A DNA stretch of 64,000 nt, from contig RSEF01000019.1 in the NCBI GenBank assembly GCA_003993805.1, forward strand, positions 8,848,433 to 8,912,432, written 5' to 3'. Shown one piece after another: positions 33,601 through 48,600 of the stretch. Each line of letters begins with the position of its first letter. Positions within the stretch are counted from its first letter, which is position 1. Below the pieces are notes generated by a model that was not told the DNA's origin, did not search any database, and worked only from the letters and a program-made list of their open reading frames with translations. The stretch comes from Himantopus leucocephalus. Lineage: Eukaryota > Chordata > Aves > Charadriiformes > Recurvirostridae. The translations under genes were made by a program, and so were the position numbers.

Positions 33601-36600
33601 TAGAAATAGATACAAGATTTACAATTTCAGTGCATTCCCTCAAAATTCCCTGCAGGGATCATAGCCAAATCTCCACCTTCTGGGATGTGAACCACTGCCC
33701 CCTCTGCTGGTGTCTTTTCTGTGACAAATGTAACGAATCTGGTCAGGAGTACAGAGAGTTCGGGTAACTTTCTGGGTTGGAAAATGCTATAAAATCTCAG
33801 CCTCCCAGTCTGCTACTCGGGTGCATCCTGCTCTTTTCAGCTTTGCTCTGGATATGAGAGGATTTTGCACGAGGTGGGCAATTTGGTGAATGTATTGTGT
33901 GTTATGTATGGCAAGTGTAATCGCCACCGACAACAGTTTTTGTTTATATGAAATCTTGAACTTCATTGGTGAGCGATACCTGTTGGTAGAGAAGAAGCAC
34001 AGATATGACACACATACGCCTTGCTAAGGGCTGTTCTATCTGGTTTCTGATCCCTGGCTTCCATAGTCCTTCTTTGATATGATTCATCTGAACCTCCATA
34101 TGCAGGGCTGTACCGTTCGGCTCAGAAGAGCTGGTTGCGGTGTTTTGTTTAGTTTTGTTTTGAAGTAGAATAGGGAGAGAATGGATTTTCCCCTTCCCGT
34201 GCTTTCCACAAGAAATTCTATTGCAGTGATTTGTCCTATTCTTTCTTAGGTATCGCATCACTATAGGTAACAAGACCTGTGTGTTTGAAAAGGAGAATGA
34301 TCCCTCGATTCTGCGCTCACCTTCGGCTGGGAAGCTTATCCAGTATGTGGTAGAGGATGGGGGACATGTGTTTGCAGGCCAGTGCTTTGCAGAGATAGAG
34401 GTAAGAGACTCTCAAAGAACTGACTTGGCTGCAGATGCTGAATCTGCCCAGGGAAAAGCTGGGGGGAAATAAAGTTGAATGCTTTGGAGCTGGGAATTGA
34501 GCATGAGGGATAATTCACCGTATTTCCTGTCCAAACTTTGTCTGGGTTTTAAGCTGGACTAATGCAGGAGTCAGCAGTGAGAGTGATGGGCTGGCGAAGA
34601 AATTACTTAACCGCTGAAATTTGAGTGTTAATGACTGTACACCAAGCGATAAGCAAAATTTCTCAGCAGCGAGACCATGGTTATCATCTTGTGTGATACC
34701 AAGGGAGGGTGGGATCCACGTGTACTGTGTTTTCTAGCAGTGGTGAAGAAGGCCTTCTACTTGTAGACCACTACTTAGTACTAACAGAGCTTCAGAAGCA
34801 GAGTTATATGCCAGGGTTAAGATTTCTCTGATTACCTGATCATTTATCAGGTTGATCGGATGAGTTAATAAGTGTCACTCCTCCCTTCTCCCTTGGAAGT
34901 TACTTCACTCTTAGAGAGGAGGAGGAGGAGGAACAATTTCTGCATCACTGTGAGGAAAGCATGAGAGGTTGTGTAGGAGTGCATGGCTCAAAACAGATTT
35001 GAGGGAGGGGAGGGTGTGTGTTGACAGAGGGGCAATTAAACCAGTTGGGGACAATGTGTAGGAGAAAAATATCAAGCCAGAGATCCAGATACTTTATGTA
35101 AGTGCCTTTACGTTGCAATGGAGCCGTGGCTATGAAGGAACCACCTACTCAGTTCCTGTGTTCCCAGTTGTGGCGTATAGTATAGCAATGGTAAAACTAG
35201 ACCGTCTCCCCCCATACCTAACCCTTCTGCTCCAAAGGCAAGAGCTTCCATGGAAGCATCTCTGCTTGTAAAGAGTGGTCTGAGACCTGTGACCTCTAGA
35301 AAGTAATCCTAGTTCCCTCTGCTAAAAGTGAACGTGTTGCTGTAGCTCTAAGAGTGGCTCTTCCACTGCTAGCCTTCAGAGTGCAGCAGCTGCAGCAGTA
35401 AATTGTATCTGCTTTGTTCATTGTGTTGAATGTGGGACCTTCTTGAGTAGCTGTTGGTCCAAGCAGTGCGGAACAGGTGACGTTCCTGAGGATGGCTTCC
35501 TGCTGCGCTAAGTTGTGGCCAATTATTTTGTTCTACCATTCACTTTAGTGTCTAGGGTTTTGTTCCCAATGTGTGTGCTTTTAAGCCTTTGAGAAAGCCT
35601 GAACGCAAAAGGTGCTCATGCAGGTTAATTTGTCTGTGGTAGGACATTGGCTGCTGGCTCACAAAACTAGAACCATTCGGGGAACATGGAAGCTGAGTGT
35701 GTAACCTGTTTTCCTTGCTACAGGTGATGAAAATGGTGATGACACTAACAGCAGGAGAATCGGGCTGCATCCATTATGTCAAACGCCCAGGGGCAGTCTT
35801 GGATCCAGGCTGTGTGATTGCCAAGCTCCAGCTGGATGATCCCAGCAGGGTTCAGCAGGTGAGAAGTTGCAGGAAGCGCAGATGTTTGTTGTGTTTTTAA
35901 TAGGGGAGTGATGTTGAGAGTGGTACGAGATGGTCCAGTGTACTCAACCAATTTCAGATTTGTGCAATGTACTGGAATTGTCACTTTACCATTTATTTGT
36001 CTTGGATGAGGACTAGGACTCAGATTATTGTCTCTTTTTCTGATTCAGACTAAGTTTATGTGCCATTCTTGTTCTCGTCTTACCTCAGTACTATTGTGGG
36101 TATATGGCTGTCTAGGATATTGGAGGTTGGTCAGATTTTTCTACCTGCTTTCTTCCTATGCAAGTTTATTTAACTTCTTTTTATTATGTATTCTTCTTTA
36201 AGTGATGCTCTTTGGGAGGACAGGAGTTGATATCCCAACTCCAAGAGTGTGAAAGCAATTGTAGCAAATCTGGAAATACAAAAAAAACAGCCTAGGACAT
36301 GGATTTTTAAGGTGAAAGGCAAAGAAATGTATTCATTTGGGGATGGTAGGCTGGGATGTAGCTGGTGGCAGTGGAAGAGAATCTATTGTTCCTTTAGCAA
36401 TAGCTAGTTGAAAATTGTGGGAGGTTGTCGTGCAAGGGGTGGAAAGTGATTGTCAGCACCAAACTGCTGGCTTTTCCTGTGCTTTTCTTCAAGGTTTTTG
36501 GTCATCCTGGATCTAAACAATGAGATCAACTGTAACGTATTTGGGAGAGAGGTTGGAAGCTTTTTCTGTGGGTGTACACAACACAGAACTGTTGGAGATA

Positions 36601-39600
36601 GAGCTCATAACTTTCCTGTTACTCAACCAAGTGCATTTTTCACTCTGGGAATTCTTCCAAGTTAAATCTGAGACTCCAGCTGGATGTTACCACCATGGCT
36701 GATGCCATACAGGAGGGTTAGTGACACTGTGCTGTTCACTGTGTTTCCAGGCTGAACTGCACACGGGTACCTTGCCGCAGATCCAGAGCACAGCACTTCG
36801 AGGCGAGAAGCTCCATCGCATCTTCCATTATGTCCTAGATAACCTGGTCAATGTGATGAATGGATACTGCCTGCCAGAGCCCTACTTCAGCAGCAAGGTA
36901 CCGGTTACTTCTTGTTTCTAAGCGAGAGCACAAATATTCTTTCAATTCATGGTAAGGCTGGCCAATTTGCATGTCACAGCCAGAGGACCAAGAGTCAGGG
37001 CAGTACTACCCAGCTCGATTCGGTTTTCTTTCTTAGACTTCCTTATAGTCAGTCTCACCAGAGAGTAAGATGGGAGCATCCCATCTGTGGCATCCAAAAC
37101 AAAGTCAAAGACAAGCAGTTGAGCTTGATGTTTACTGCCTGTGCCTGCAGCCTCATACAAGGGATTGGCGTGCATAGCCAGCTGTGGTAGAAGGAAAGAA
37201 AGTGGATGAATCTGAGTCAGCTGTTGGTGTAAGGTAGCAGCTTTGTCATCTATCCCAATTCTCTCTTTTAGTCCCTGGACTAGCTTTGTGGTAAAAAATA
37301 GTGAAGACAACCTCAATGAAAAGCCTTTCATCTTCTCCCTTCTTGCTGCTTATTCTTTTCTTCATGCTTGTCTTTACACTGACTTGTCTTTCTCTAGGTG
37401 AAAGGCTGGGTTGAGCGACTAATGAAGACACTGAGAGATCCATCTCTGCCTCTGCTGGAACTTCAGGACATCATGACCAGTGTTTCTGGACGGATCCCAC
37501 CCAATGTAGAGAAGTCCATCAAGAAGGAGATGGCTCAGTATGCCAGCAACATCACGTCAGTCCTTTGCCAGTTTCCCAGCCAACAGGTGATCAACCACAC
37601 TTACATAGAGGAATAAAAATTGGTTTGTGTTGGGGCAGAGAGAGAGAGAAAGAAAGTTCCTTTAAATTACCTGGAGGTTAGTTGGACCCGAAAGGTGCGT
37701 TTGTGTATGGGATCTTCATGATGAAGGATACTTCCCTGTATCACTTGAGCTTAAAGGCTGGCCTGCTTTACCTGCACTGAAGGGTTTGTGTTCCCTGCTC
37801 AGTATAGCTTTAAACAGGCAGTTGGGAAGCAGTTTAATCATATCAGTGGCCTTGTGGGCATTTATTTATTTGCTTTTTGCCTGGTACATATGCCGCAGTG
37901 CAATTTGTAGTGTTGACGTAACCTTAAAAAAGAGTGATTACAACTAAGGGAGGCCTGATCAGGTAATCAGATGCTGGAAGATGATTTCTCCAGTATACGA
38001 TACTGTGCATTGATTTTTATGTCGTCGGCAGGTCATTAACTTCCTTAGCAGTTTAAGCCTTTGGCCTTTGCTGGAGTCTGCTGGAGCTCTGGTCTGGTCT
38101 GTCTGGAAGTTCTCACCTTCTCTGCTGGTTGTTCAGCCAGATCGTCCCGTCCAGGGCTGGGACTGTCATGTGTTTGCTGTCTTTCAGATTGCCAATATCT
38201 TGGATAGCCACGCAGCCACCTTGAACCGCAAATCAGAGCGTGAGGTCTTCTTCATGAACACCCAGAGCATTGTGCAGCTTGTACAGAGGTGAGCTGTTTT
38301 CAGGGCCGCCCCTGAACTCTTTTTTCCCCCTGCTGCTTGAAAGACCGGAGCCTGCTTGTCTTCATTCAAACAGTTTTATTACACTCGGAGTCTAAATCAC
38401 TAGGAATAAGCCTGCCTACTTCCCTCAGGGAGGTCAACAGTGATGGAGCCACGTGTGTGTGGCTCCTGGCTGCCTGTGTGAAGCACACATACAGATTCTT
38501 CCTCTTTTTCCCTTTGCCATATGAAAGAAACATTTAACTTCTGTCCTGACACTGATCACATCTTGGGCATTTCATCATGGTGTGTGTTACGCCTTTCAGT
38601 AGCCAGGGTTTTGAGTACTTTTAGAAGAAAAAGGACATTTTGATGCAAAACATGAGCCATGCTACCCCACAACAGTAATGGCAGGGGTTATGTATTCACA
38701 TAACTGGGTTTTTCAGAACCAGGTGTGCTGCTTTCCGTAAGCAAGCAGGCTTATTCTGCCACTCGTGTTGAGTGTTACTCACTTGCAGGTCTTCAGAAGC
38801 AGGACCATGCCTGTCTCACTCAGTGCTAGGTTTGACTTACTTGCTTCTGCAGGTACCGGAGTGGTATTCGGGGTCACATGAAAGCAGTGGTGATGGATCT
38901 GCTCCGTCAGTATCTGAAGGTGGAGACTCAGTTTCAGCATGGTGAGTCTCTAAGCACATCGAGGATTTGATTGCTGAAAGAACCCCATTTGGTCCCAGAA
39001 GGTCCACGTGGACCCCCTTCAAGAAAGATTACTCTAACTTTATGGTGAGGCTAAGCCACACAGGTTTTCTTTTAAAAGTCTGACTGTCAGATGCTTATGT
39101 CCAGTTTGAGTTTTCATGGTAACAGTTCACATAATACTTAGGACAAGCAAATGACAAACTCCACCCCAAAGCTGTCTGTTCTGCTGGTTTGCCACTGTTG
39201 GTATATCCATCATCTTTTCCATCCCGTGTCATCATACCCACAGTTTACAAGTCATAATATGACTCTGGTCTCTTTTTGGTGTAGGAATGCTCCTTTTTCC
39301 TGTAAATCTTCAAAAGAATAACTCCTATATGAGTTTATGATCCTCCAAGTGAGGACTTTTGTATGACCTGGAGTAAAAAGACAGACTCACTAAATTATGA
39401 ATTTCTTTGTATTGCCATTTCTAGTCTGTTATTGAGCTCACTGAGACTCAGCCTGTCTGTGTGGTCTCTGCTGGTTCTAGATCAGAGATGAAGCAGTTCT
39501 CCTTTGTGTTCCTTCAGTGACTCTGTCAGCAGTGGCCCACCACTGGAGAGTTCCCCCAGTCGGGTATTCTGCATGTAGAAGCTTCGTATTAGAAGTGCGA

Positions 39601-42600
39601 TTTTTATTTCCCGATTTCTGAGCATCTGCAGAAAAATTAGAATCAGAAAAACTGTTTAAATTCACCATGCTCTTTAGTTCTATCTTGCCTGTTTATTAAA
39701 TTCTATAGTAAGAAAATCGAGTGCAGTAAAAAAAAAAGTCACTGAGTTATTTGCACCTGCTGTAAAATAGCAGGGAGCTGTTTGCCGTTCATAAGAACAA
39801 AGCTGAGAACTGAAATAAATGCATTGCACTGCTGTATCCAGGCACAAGATGGCAATGAAGCACTAGCTAATTTTGAGGCTCTGGCTCTTACAGGTAGTTT
39901 GGATTCTGCTTTACTTTTCTTTTGTCCTGGTCCAATACCTGCACCAGCCTAATGGTACTGCAGATTCATTTGCACTTCAATTTGCTGGTAGTAGAGGATG
40001 GTGCAAGTCCTTTTGCTGTGATTTTATTTTGGTTGTCATTTGAATGAAAGGCTGAGCTCACCATTGCTCTCATCGTATTGCTCACAAAGGAGGTATTTGT
40101 CATTGGAACCGTTTTAATAAGAGTAGCATGTTTAAATTAAAGTTTCAGTTGAGGGGGGGTGGTGGGAGGAATGCTTCCTTCCTAGGATTGATCGTGTGGA
40201 CCATGCAAAGTAGATTCTCAAAACATACATATAGAAAAATAATAATAAATCTAGTAACTTGTATTCCTTGACATGAGGTGTGGAGACTGGAAAAAAAATG
40301 TTCATTTCTGATTGCAGGTCACTATGACAAGTGTGTCTTTACCCTTCGGGAAGAGAATAAAAGCGATATGAACGCTGTATTGAACTACATCTTCTCACAT
40401 GCGCAGGTCACCAAGAAGAACCTGCTCGTTACAATGCTCATTGTAAGTTGTCTGTTGGTGCTGTAGAAATTTGCTGCTTCTTTTAGTTGTACATTTGATG
40501 CTCTGAAAGGTACTGAATTGACAGCTCTCACCCTTAAAGATGCAAGCCTTGTAGCTACAGAAGCAGTGGCAGCAGCATGGAGTTTCTTCATGTGTTCTTA
40601 GGGCGTGTAAGCCGTGCATTAGAGGAGACCCAGAACACGCTGTTCAGCTCAGTGTCTGTGCACCTTCTGGTTCGTGACTGTCCTGCATTGATTGCCTATC
40701 AGAGTGCAATGAAGGCTAATTATGCAAGTGATTTGTGAGCATCTGTGGGGAGATAAGAATGCAGGCTTAACTCTTACATTGGGAGGATGCTAGAGGCTAA
40801 CTTTCAGACACTGGGCTGTGACTTGGTTTAGTTTGCTTCTTCATCTTCAGGGGTCTCAGAGAGGTCCTGTCTTTATATAGCTCATGGTACTCAAACTGGA
40901 GTTGCTTGAAAAGCAAAGCAATATGCTACCAGCACAAAAAGCAGATTTTTTTTTTGGTGGTAACAATTCTGTAATAATAATTTATGGTCCTTCGTTACTA
41001 ATGAGGGTGACTTCCTGGTCGTGAATGGCATTAGCCTGCCCATGTGGAGACCCTTGAGGGGTTTCACGTGCTCTCCCTTGATGAGCCATAGTTTGATCTT
41101 GCAGGTTTGGCGGCATCTCTCTCAGCTTCTTCCTGGTTATAGTCTCAGAAAGTCTTACCTCAGGTCTGCAGTGGTGCTTTCAGACTGGCTGGACTCTGGG
41201 CTGTGTGGTGCAATCTGACTAGGACTCAATGTCTCAGCACAAAGCTGGTCACTCCTGATCAGGCCTCTGACCCTTGGGACGGTGTGCGGCTGTCCAGGGC
41301 CCTTGCAAAGGGACAGGGAATCTCCTGGGGTTGGAATTCCTCTTGGATAGATGCAGATTCCACCCTAGAAACACAAATGAATCCTCATGCCAGGACCTGC
41401 CATCACCTTCTCATGTTCTTCTGACTTGTTACTCATGAAAAATCTCAGTTCTCATTAACTTCAGTCCCACTCTAATGGTTAAAACTCCCAGTAAATTACA
41501 TTCCCAGGAAAAAATAATTAAAAAACAACTATTGAGTCCTGTCTCTTTTTTCCTGTTTCCTAAAAAGCCTCAAGAAATCCTTGTCCCACATAATGCTTTG
41601 AAGCAGAATGAATGCCTGCCTTCCTCAAGGCAGGATGAATTTAGCTATGACATCATTTTTGACAGACTAGAGTTAGGTATCCTGCTTTTTAAGAGGCTAA
41701 TTACAATACGATATCTCTCTCTCTCTCTCCCTCCCCCTCACCTTTTTTTTTTTTCCCTACAAACATAATGTGGTCTGTTACTGCCAAAAATATGTCCAAA
41801 GTACCCATCCACAAAGTAACTCCCAAAGCAGAAAAAGAGTCATAATTGTCCTAGGCTGAGGCTGGGTTTCTTAAATTCTAATTTGTAAGATATAAGGACC
41901 CTGGCATTCTTTCTTTCTGGCTCTCCTTTTTTCCTTTTTTTTCCTCCCCCCTTTCCCTTTTTGGTGTGTGGTGTGATTGTAAGTAACGCTTGCCTTAAGA
42001 ATCTCATTATTTGAACACGGAGCCATATTTCCTCTGAGAATTCTGGAGTAGCTTTGAGCCGGGGCTGTTCATTTCTCAAGTAATCATGCTGGCGTGATGG
42101 AGAGAGAAAATGGCAGCTGTTCGCAGCTCAGGCCTTCAATTTTCTTCAGAGTCCAGTCACTCAAGTGTGTAATTACACGGGGGTGCCGGGGAGGCGTTAG
42201 GCCTTGTCAGAGAGCTGGTTTGAGGCTTTGCTCGCCGCCTTTGCCAATCAGTGCAGGCAAAAGCCAGTGCAGCGCCAGCTACCTGCTTTATTTTGTTGTT
42301 GTCATCCTGATTATTTCTTGCTAAAATGGGACTGAAACTTTTTGTCTAGTTTTTCACCTTCGTGCCAGCTGTGTCTTGGAGGCCTCTTCACGTTGGCCGG
42401 CGCCATGTCGGTCTGAGGGAGTGAGGGACATGTGGGGAGATGGGGAACACAGAGAAACGTCAGAAGAGTTTTCCCTTTTCCTTCCTGGGTAGTCATTCTT
42501 CCCACCACTGTCCGTTATTTCACCTCAAGTAAAGACTGACATCCCTGTTTGATGGAGCACCTTTTGTATGAGGACAGGCTGGGAGAGTTGGGGTGTTCAG

Positions 42601-45600
42601 CCTGGAGAAGAGAAGGCTCCGGGGAGACCTCAGAACCCCTTCCAGTGCCTAAAGGGGCTCCGGGAGAGCTGGGGAGGGACTTTTTACAAGGGCATGTAGG
42701 GATAGGACGAGGGGGAATGGCTTCAGACTGGAAGAGGGGAGATTTAGATGAGAGATCAGGAAGAAATTTTTCCCTGTGCGGGTGGTGAGCCCCTGTCCCA
42801 GGTTGCCCCGAGAAGCTGTGGCTGCCCCATCCCTGGAGGTGTTCAAGGCCAGGTTGGACGGGGCTTGGAGCAACCTGGGCTGGTGGGAGGTGTCCCTGCC
42901 CAGGGCAGGGGGGTTGGAACTGGATGATCTTCAAGGTCCCTTCCAACCTAAACCATTCTATGATTCTATGAACTTAAAACATCCTGGAGAGATCACGATG
43001 CAGGTGGTGGAAGAGCAGCCGGGTAGCTAGCCAGTCACCCGAGTGCCATTTTCGTGGCCTCTGCTGGCGTGGTGCCCGAGGCCTTGCAAGCTGTGTCACA
43101 CCAACACGGTGTCACAGGGACCTCTTGGATGGAGTAGGTAATGCGGGCTCATTACATGACCTTGGACATGCCCTTGGTCACAGTGTCCTCTCTGGCCGAG
43201 CTGGGGATTACCGTCTGCTGAGGTACGGGTCACGCCGTGAACCAAAAGACCGTCATTCCTCCTTCTCCCAACTCAGATTGCTTTTCATGTCTGAGGGACC
43301 CCATGGCACATTTGGTGTAATGATGGTGAAGGTGGTGGCATTTTATGGGTTACCAAGCTATTTATGTGGGATGGTTTTAGTTTGTCCTCCAAGGGCAAAC
43401 GTCATGTCAAAACACCTTGATGCTTATGTTGCTGTTACTGAGGTATCCCTAGGAATCCGTTATTAACAAGGGGCTCCAAGGATGGCTTTAGTAATAGCAT
43501 TATGCTGCCATCATTCACCTTTTCTAGCTAGCAGGTGTTTAAGGCAGGATGGGAACTACTTCATCCTTCATATATTTGTTGAAATATAGCGTGATTTGAA
43601 GTTGTGTGTTCATTTTATGTACTTAACTGACTGTTGTATGCCCATCCTAGTCTTAACTGGGCAGAATCGCTTGTGGCATGGCAGATGTCCTGTGTCCTGT
43701 TGGATTTTTGTTACCTTGAGCAGTAACATTACAACACCCAGGAATTTGTATTTCAAATACGATGAAGGCAGTTCTGGAATTACTCACTGTGAATTCACAC
43801 AGTGACCTGGAGTGGATAAATTTACAGAACTTTCTTTGGGAACAATCATTGTAATGTTTGCTGGCCCATGACTGGTTAGTCAGGGGCAACAATCTAATAA
43901 GAGTTAGTAGCTTAGATTTTTTTAATACGAGTGATTTGGCTGTGGTCCCTCTCCCCGAGAGATGTACGCCATCATTCCTAGAGATGGCATCATGCTTGAG
44001 TGGGGTCGGGAGAAAGGGGTCAAGAGCAATGTGAGGGAAAAGCTATTTAGCTTTGGAATCGCATGTAGTATGAGGTGTTAGTTGTTAGTCAGTCTATGGG
44101 ACTTGTATTATTCGGTTTTTGTTTTTTACTTTATTTTCCCTGGCAGGCTTAACAGTCTAACCTGCTGCGCAGAGGTTTCCCTTTTTCCCTTTCTCTTTCT
44201 TGGATCTTCAAAGGGCCTTTTCTGGACTGTTTAAAATCTCTTAAAACTTTAAGGCACCAGCTCTCTTTCCTGTGGCAAATCCCTGTTTCATCTCGTGTTT
44301 TCCTCCTATGATTCATTTACCAAGAGAAAAGCTGTTAAGTGTTGTATAGAAGAAACATGTTAGAGGCTCCTAGAGGGTTTCCAGCTTTGGGAGTGGGAGG
44401 GAAGAGGCTCACAAGCCACTGTGACTACTTGAAGGCTGTGGGATTATTCATGGGAATTGAAATTATTTTTGGAAGAAAGTGTGCATGAGAGTGCAGCTCC
44501 TCTGTTCAGAAAACAAAACAGATTAAAGTCTTTACTGTTTGCATTTTTTCGAATGGCTGAACCCAAAAGAGTTTTGAAACAGCATTAACACTGAAAATTA
44601 TGCTGTTCAGTTTTATTGTTTTATCCAGCCAATTTAGACAGGAAAGTAAGGTAGGGAACTTCTGCAGAACCAGGATTCCATGATTAGAAGAAATATTACG
44701 GAGGCAGTCCTGCACTGTGGCAGGAAACACATGGTATCATTTATGGTTTTAGTTAGCTTTGCTTAGCCTTGTTAGAGGAATGACAGGATCTTTTGCTTGT
44801 TGCTGAAGCAGTACAAAGCACGTGCTTGGTTTGTGGTTGGGGAGTTGTGGGGTTTTTGGTTTTGAGGTGTTTTTTTAAGTGGACTTCAGGAGGTTCTCAT
44901 GCCATAAACTCTTCCTGTTTGTTCCCCTTTCACGGTAAAAGTTTGCTAATCTTTGTGTGCTACCCAAGGCATTTCACTACAATTAAATGGTCTTTGAATT
45001 TTCCCTTGCTGCTAGGGGAGACTTCTGGTACAAAGCTGAAATTGGATAATGGGAAAATGGTTTACTTGAGTCTCTTCGACAAGTCAGTATTTCTCATGTG
45101 TTTGGATGCCAAAACAAATGCTAGAAATAGGAAAATGGGTGATGGTGCCAGTCCCTTCTCTCCTCTGTACCTTTATTTATATGTGTAAAATTATTGAAAG
45201 CCTAATACTTGTACCCTTGTCAGCACAGAATTACAGAATAATTTAGACAGGGCCCTCTAGAGGTGATGTGGTCCAGCACCTGAGTGCATGTGTGGATCTA
45301 TTTCAGGTTTAAACTCCTTTGTTAGGAGGACGGAAGATGGTTTTCCTCTGCTCTAAACATTTTCAGTTCTCTTTATTTTTAGGACCAGCTATGTGGCCGT
45401 GACCCCACCTTGACAGATGAGCTGATTAATATTCTGACAGAGCTGACCCAGCTCAGCAAGACAACCAACGCCAAGGTGGCCCTGCGAGCACGGCAGGTAA
45501 GGGCGCGTGTTTAGCAATCCAAGCTGATCCCTGCTGGAGGCAGACTGTGCCATTGCGGATCAGATCAATACCGACTGCTCCCACTTGGAGCTCGCTCTTT

Positions 45601-48600
45601 TGGAAAGTCTATATCTCTTGATGTTTATTTTGATTACTATGCAAATGTGAAGAGTAGGTTACTATGAGCAACGCTTTAACAATGAAGGTAATTAACCAAT
45701 GATTAACCATAGTGACAGTCTAACAGATTGCTGTGGGTTCCCAATCACTGTAAAATTTGAAGTTAAGATTACATTCCTTTGTCCCTACTTCTCCAAAAAG
45801 CTTTGTCTGGCTCAAATAGGAGTTAATTGTGAGTAGCCTATGGTTTGTGCGATAGAGGAAGTCGAAATACATAGTCACTGTGGTTCCTTCTGGCTTTAGA
45901 GTCTGCACAGGCTACCTGGAACGAGCAGGCAGACATACAGTAAGCAGCCAGGACATGCTATCCGGGTGCATCAACTGCCGTACAACTGCGAACCAGTGTG
46001 TGCAGAGAACAGGGAGAGAAGTTTACACAAGAACCAAAAGTTGTTTGCAACTGCTAAGGAAATACTGCAAAGAATTATGTTGGTCTTTTGCAGGGTTTCT
46101 TCTAGCTTTTGAGTTGCGTTTTGTTCATTTCTTTTCAACCTGAAAATAAGTGGAAAAACTCTCGATACTGTCAATTCCAAGAGTCTAATACAGATAATAA
46201 TTTGAATGCCAGATCTCCACCTGGATATTATTGTGAACTTCCTCTTTAGCAGTTAGTCTGTAGCCAGAAAGGAGGGAGAGGGCATAATGGTTTCACAGTA
46301 ATGCTAACCCTGTAGTCTCATCACTCCTCTCACTCCACAGTCCCTATCTCCATTCTAAAAGTCTTCGGCAGGAAGGCTGACGCTTTGGGGTTCTCTCCTT
46401 TTATTTCAGAGCTTGACTGTTGAAAATGAATGGGGTGTTTGAAGCTGCTCAGTGACCTTATGTTTCCTTCAGGATTGTATTTGTGTCCTTGAACCATTCA
46501 GTTATTGAACCTCTCAGCAGCATGCTGGGGATGGTGCTGCAGTCCTTGTGTATGTCTTTATGTTGCTCTTTCACTTCATTTTCCCCTGCAAGCTGCTTCC
46601 CCTTCCTATCTCCATACCCTTCATGTTGGGCATTTAATACCTGGCACCGGCATCTCTTGCTTCCTCTGCTCGGAAGCTGTGAAAGGCGGTCTCCGTTGCT
46701 GGCCTCCCCGCAGCTGCTGCCTGCCAGATCTGCTTTCCAATTAACAGCCGGTCAGGCAATCCCCAGGACTAGCAGCTCTGCAGTGCTAAATCACATGCAC
46801 TGATGGAACTTGATTGAAGCTGTTCCTTTTCTCCATGGGGAATTGCCAATAATACAAACCGAGCAGATACACAAATGAGGCTGGGGAGGGGAGAGTGTTT
46901 GCAGCATCACCCAGGTGCCACAGAATTCACAGGAGAAACCAGTCGCCTCTTCTGGGATGGAGCAGGCTATTGCTGCCTTGAAGGTAACAGCCTCCTGCCG
47001 ATGGCCCAGCATAGCTCCTTTCACTGATGCTCCTTGTGTTTGCTGTCTACCAGGTTCTCATTGCTTCCCATTTGCCATCCTACGAGCTGCGTCACAACCA
47101 GGTGGAGTCCATCTTCCTGTCCGCTATTGACATGTATGGACACCAATTCTGCATTGAGAACCTGCAGGTATCTACCAAACTTCTCTCCTTGTTTCCCTGC
47201 TTTCTTCTTACTGATCTTAATGTTTCTGTATTAAATCTCACCTGTGGTCCCAAGGTCCTACACTGATATCAGAATGACCTCATCGCAGTCTATAGCTTCC
47301 TCAAGGGGGGCAGCAAAGGGGCAGGTGCTGATCTCCTCTCTCTGGTGACCATCGATAGGACACCAGGAAATGTGTCAGTCAGGGGAAGTTCAGATTGGAC
47401 ATTAGGAAAAGGTTCTTCACTGAGAGGGTCGCTGAGGTCGGTTACTGGAACAGGCTCCTCAGGGAAGTGGTCATGACACCAAGCTTGTCAGAGTTCAAGC
47501 AGCGTCTGGCTGACACTCCTAGTCATATGGTTTAGTTTTAGATAGTCCTGCGAGGAGCAGGGAGTTGGACTGGATCCTTGAGTCCCTTCCAACTTGAGAT
47601 ATTCTATGACTCTATGATTTAATATGAAAAGGTCATAATCCTTGATAAACAACAGGAAAAGCATGGCAATCTGAACTAGTCAGGCTTGATTTGGGGTTTT
47701 TTGCATTTTTTGCCTGACCCTGTTTGCAAGGCAGACAGTTCTCTCCTAAAACTGCTTAATGTGATCTCTTCTAGAAACTCATTTTGTCTGAGACATCCAT
47801 CTTTGATGTGCTACCCAACTTTTTCTACCACAGTAATCAGGTGGTAAGAATGGCAGCTTTGGAGGTAAGTTTATTCCCATTGGAAAAAAAATAAAATTTC
47901 TGTGTTTCTTGTTTTGGGTTTTTTTATTTCGTTTTCTTTTGAGCACTGTTAGCCTGTAAGATGAAGAGAGCTATAGATTGTGTGGAATCTGGCATACTTG
48001 GAGTCTGGCATTTAACAGCATTAATATTGATAATTGACTGAAATTTCAGATTCAAGTTAATTTCTTTGCTTGAAGAAGACTTAGGTGGTTGAAAGGATTG
48101 AAAGTGAAGCTGGTGTCAGAGAATGTGGTCAGCGTACCCTGTGTGCCTTGTGCTGATGGTTGCATCCTGCCAGACTGGCCTTCCTCAAAGAACAACTTTT
48201 AAATTCTGGTTGAATTAGAGTTCTATCTAGATATTCATTTGGAGGTATCTGTTTGGTTTTTAATATTTTTGGAGTCGCTGGTATATTATTTGTCTTCTTT
48301 CTCTCTTTTTGCTTGCTTAGCGCAGTTAAGCTGATTGAGTTTCTCTCTAAACCAGGTGTATGTTCGAAGGGCATATATTGCCTATGAGTTAAACAGTGTC
48401 CAGCATCGCCAGCTGAAGGATAACACTTGTGTGGTGGAGTTCCAGTTCATGCTACCCACCTCCCATCCGAACAGGTCAGATCACGTGTTCAGGCGCCTTT
48501 GGAATCGGAAGTTTATGAGGGGCCACATCCTATCTTGGCAGAGAAAACTTGCAATAGAATCGATGGAGAAAGGGAGAGTCCCACTGCCTCAAATAAGCAC

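Larger units (their letters stand above)
40443..45382 (+). other. ACACA: ACACA intron 23
   Basis: A 4.9 kb intron with a CT run and poly-T at 41714-41754, a long sense CR1 copy (42552-42970) and a small inverted CR1 fragment (45223-45282). No gene was recognised; ORFs over 42515-43030 are CR1 sequence. Confidence 0.8.

Noticed and set aside
42515..43030. ORFs up to 143 codons on both strands
   Set aside because: They lie entirely in or at the edge of the CR1 3' tail, which is untranslated in CR1.
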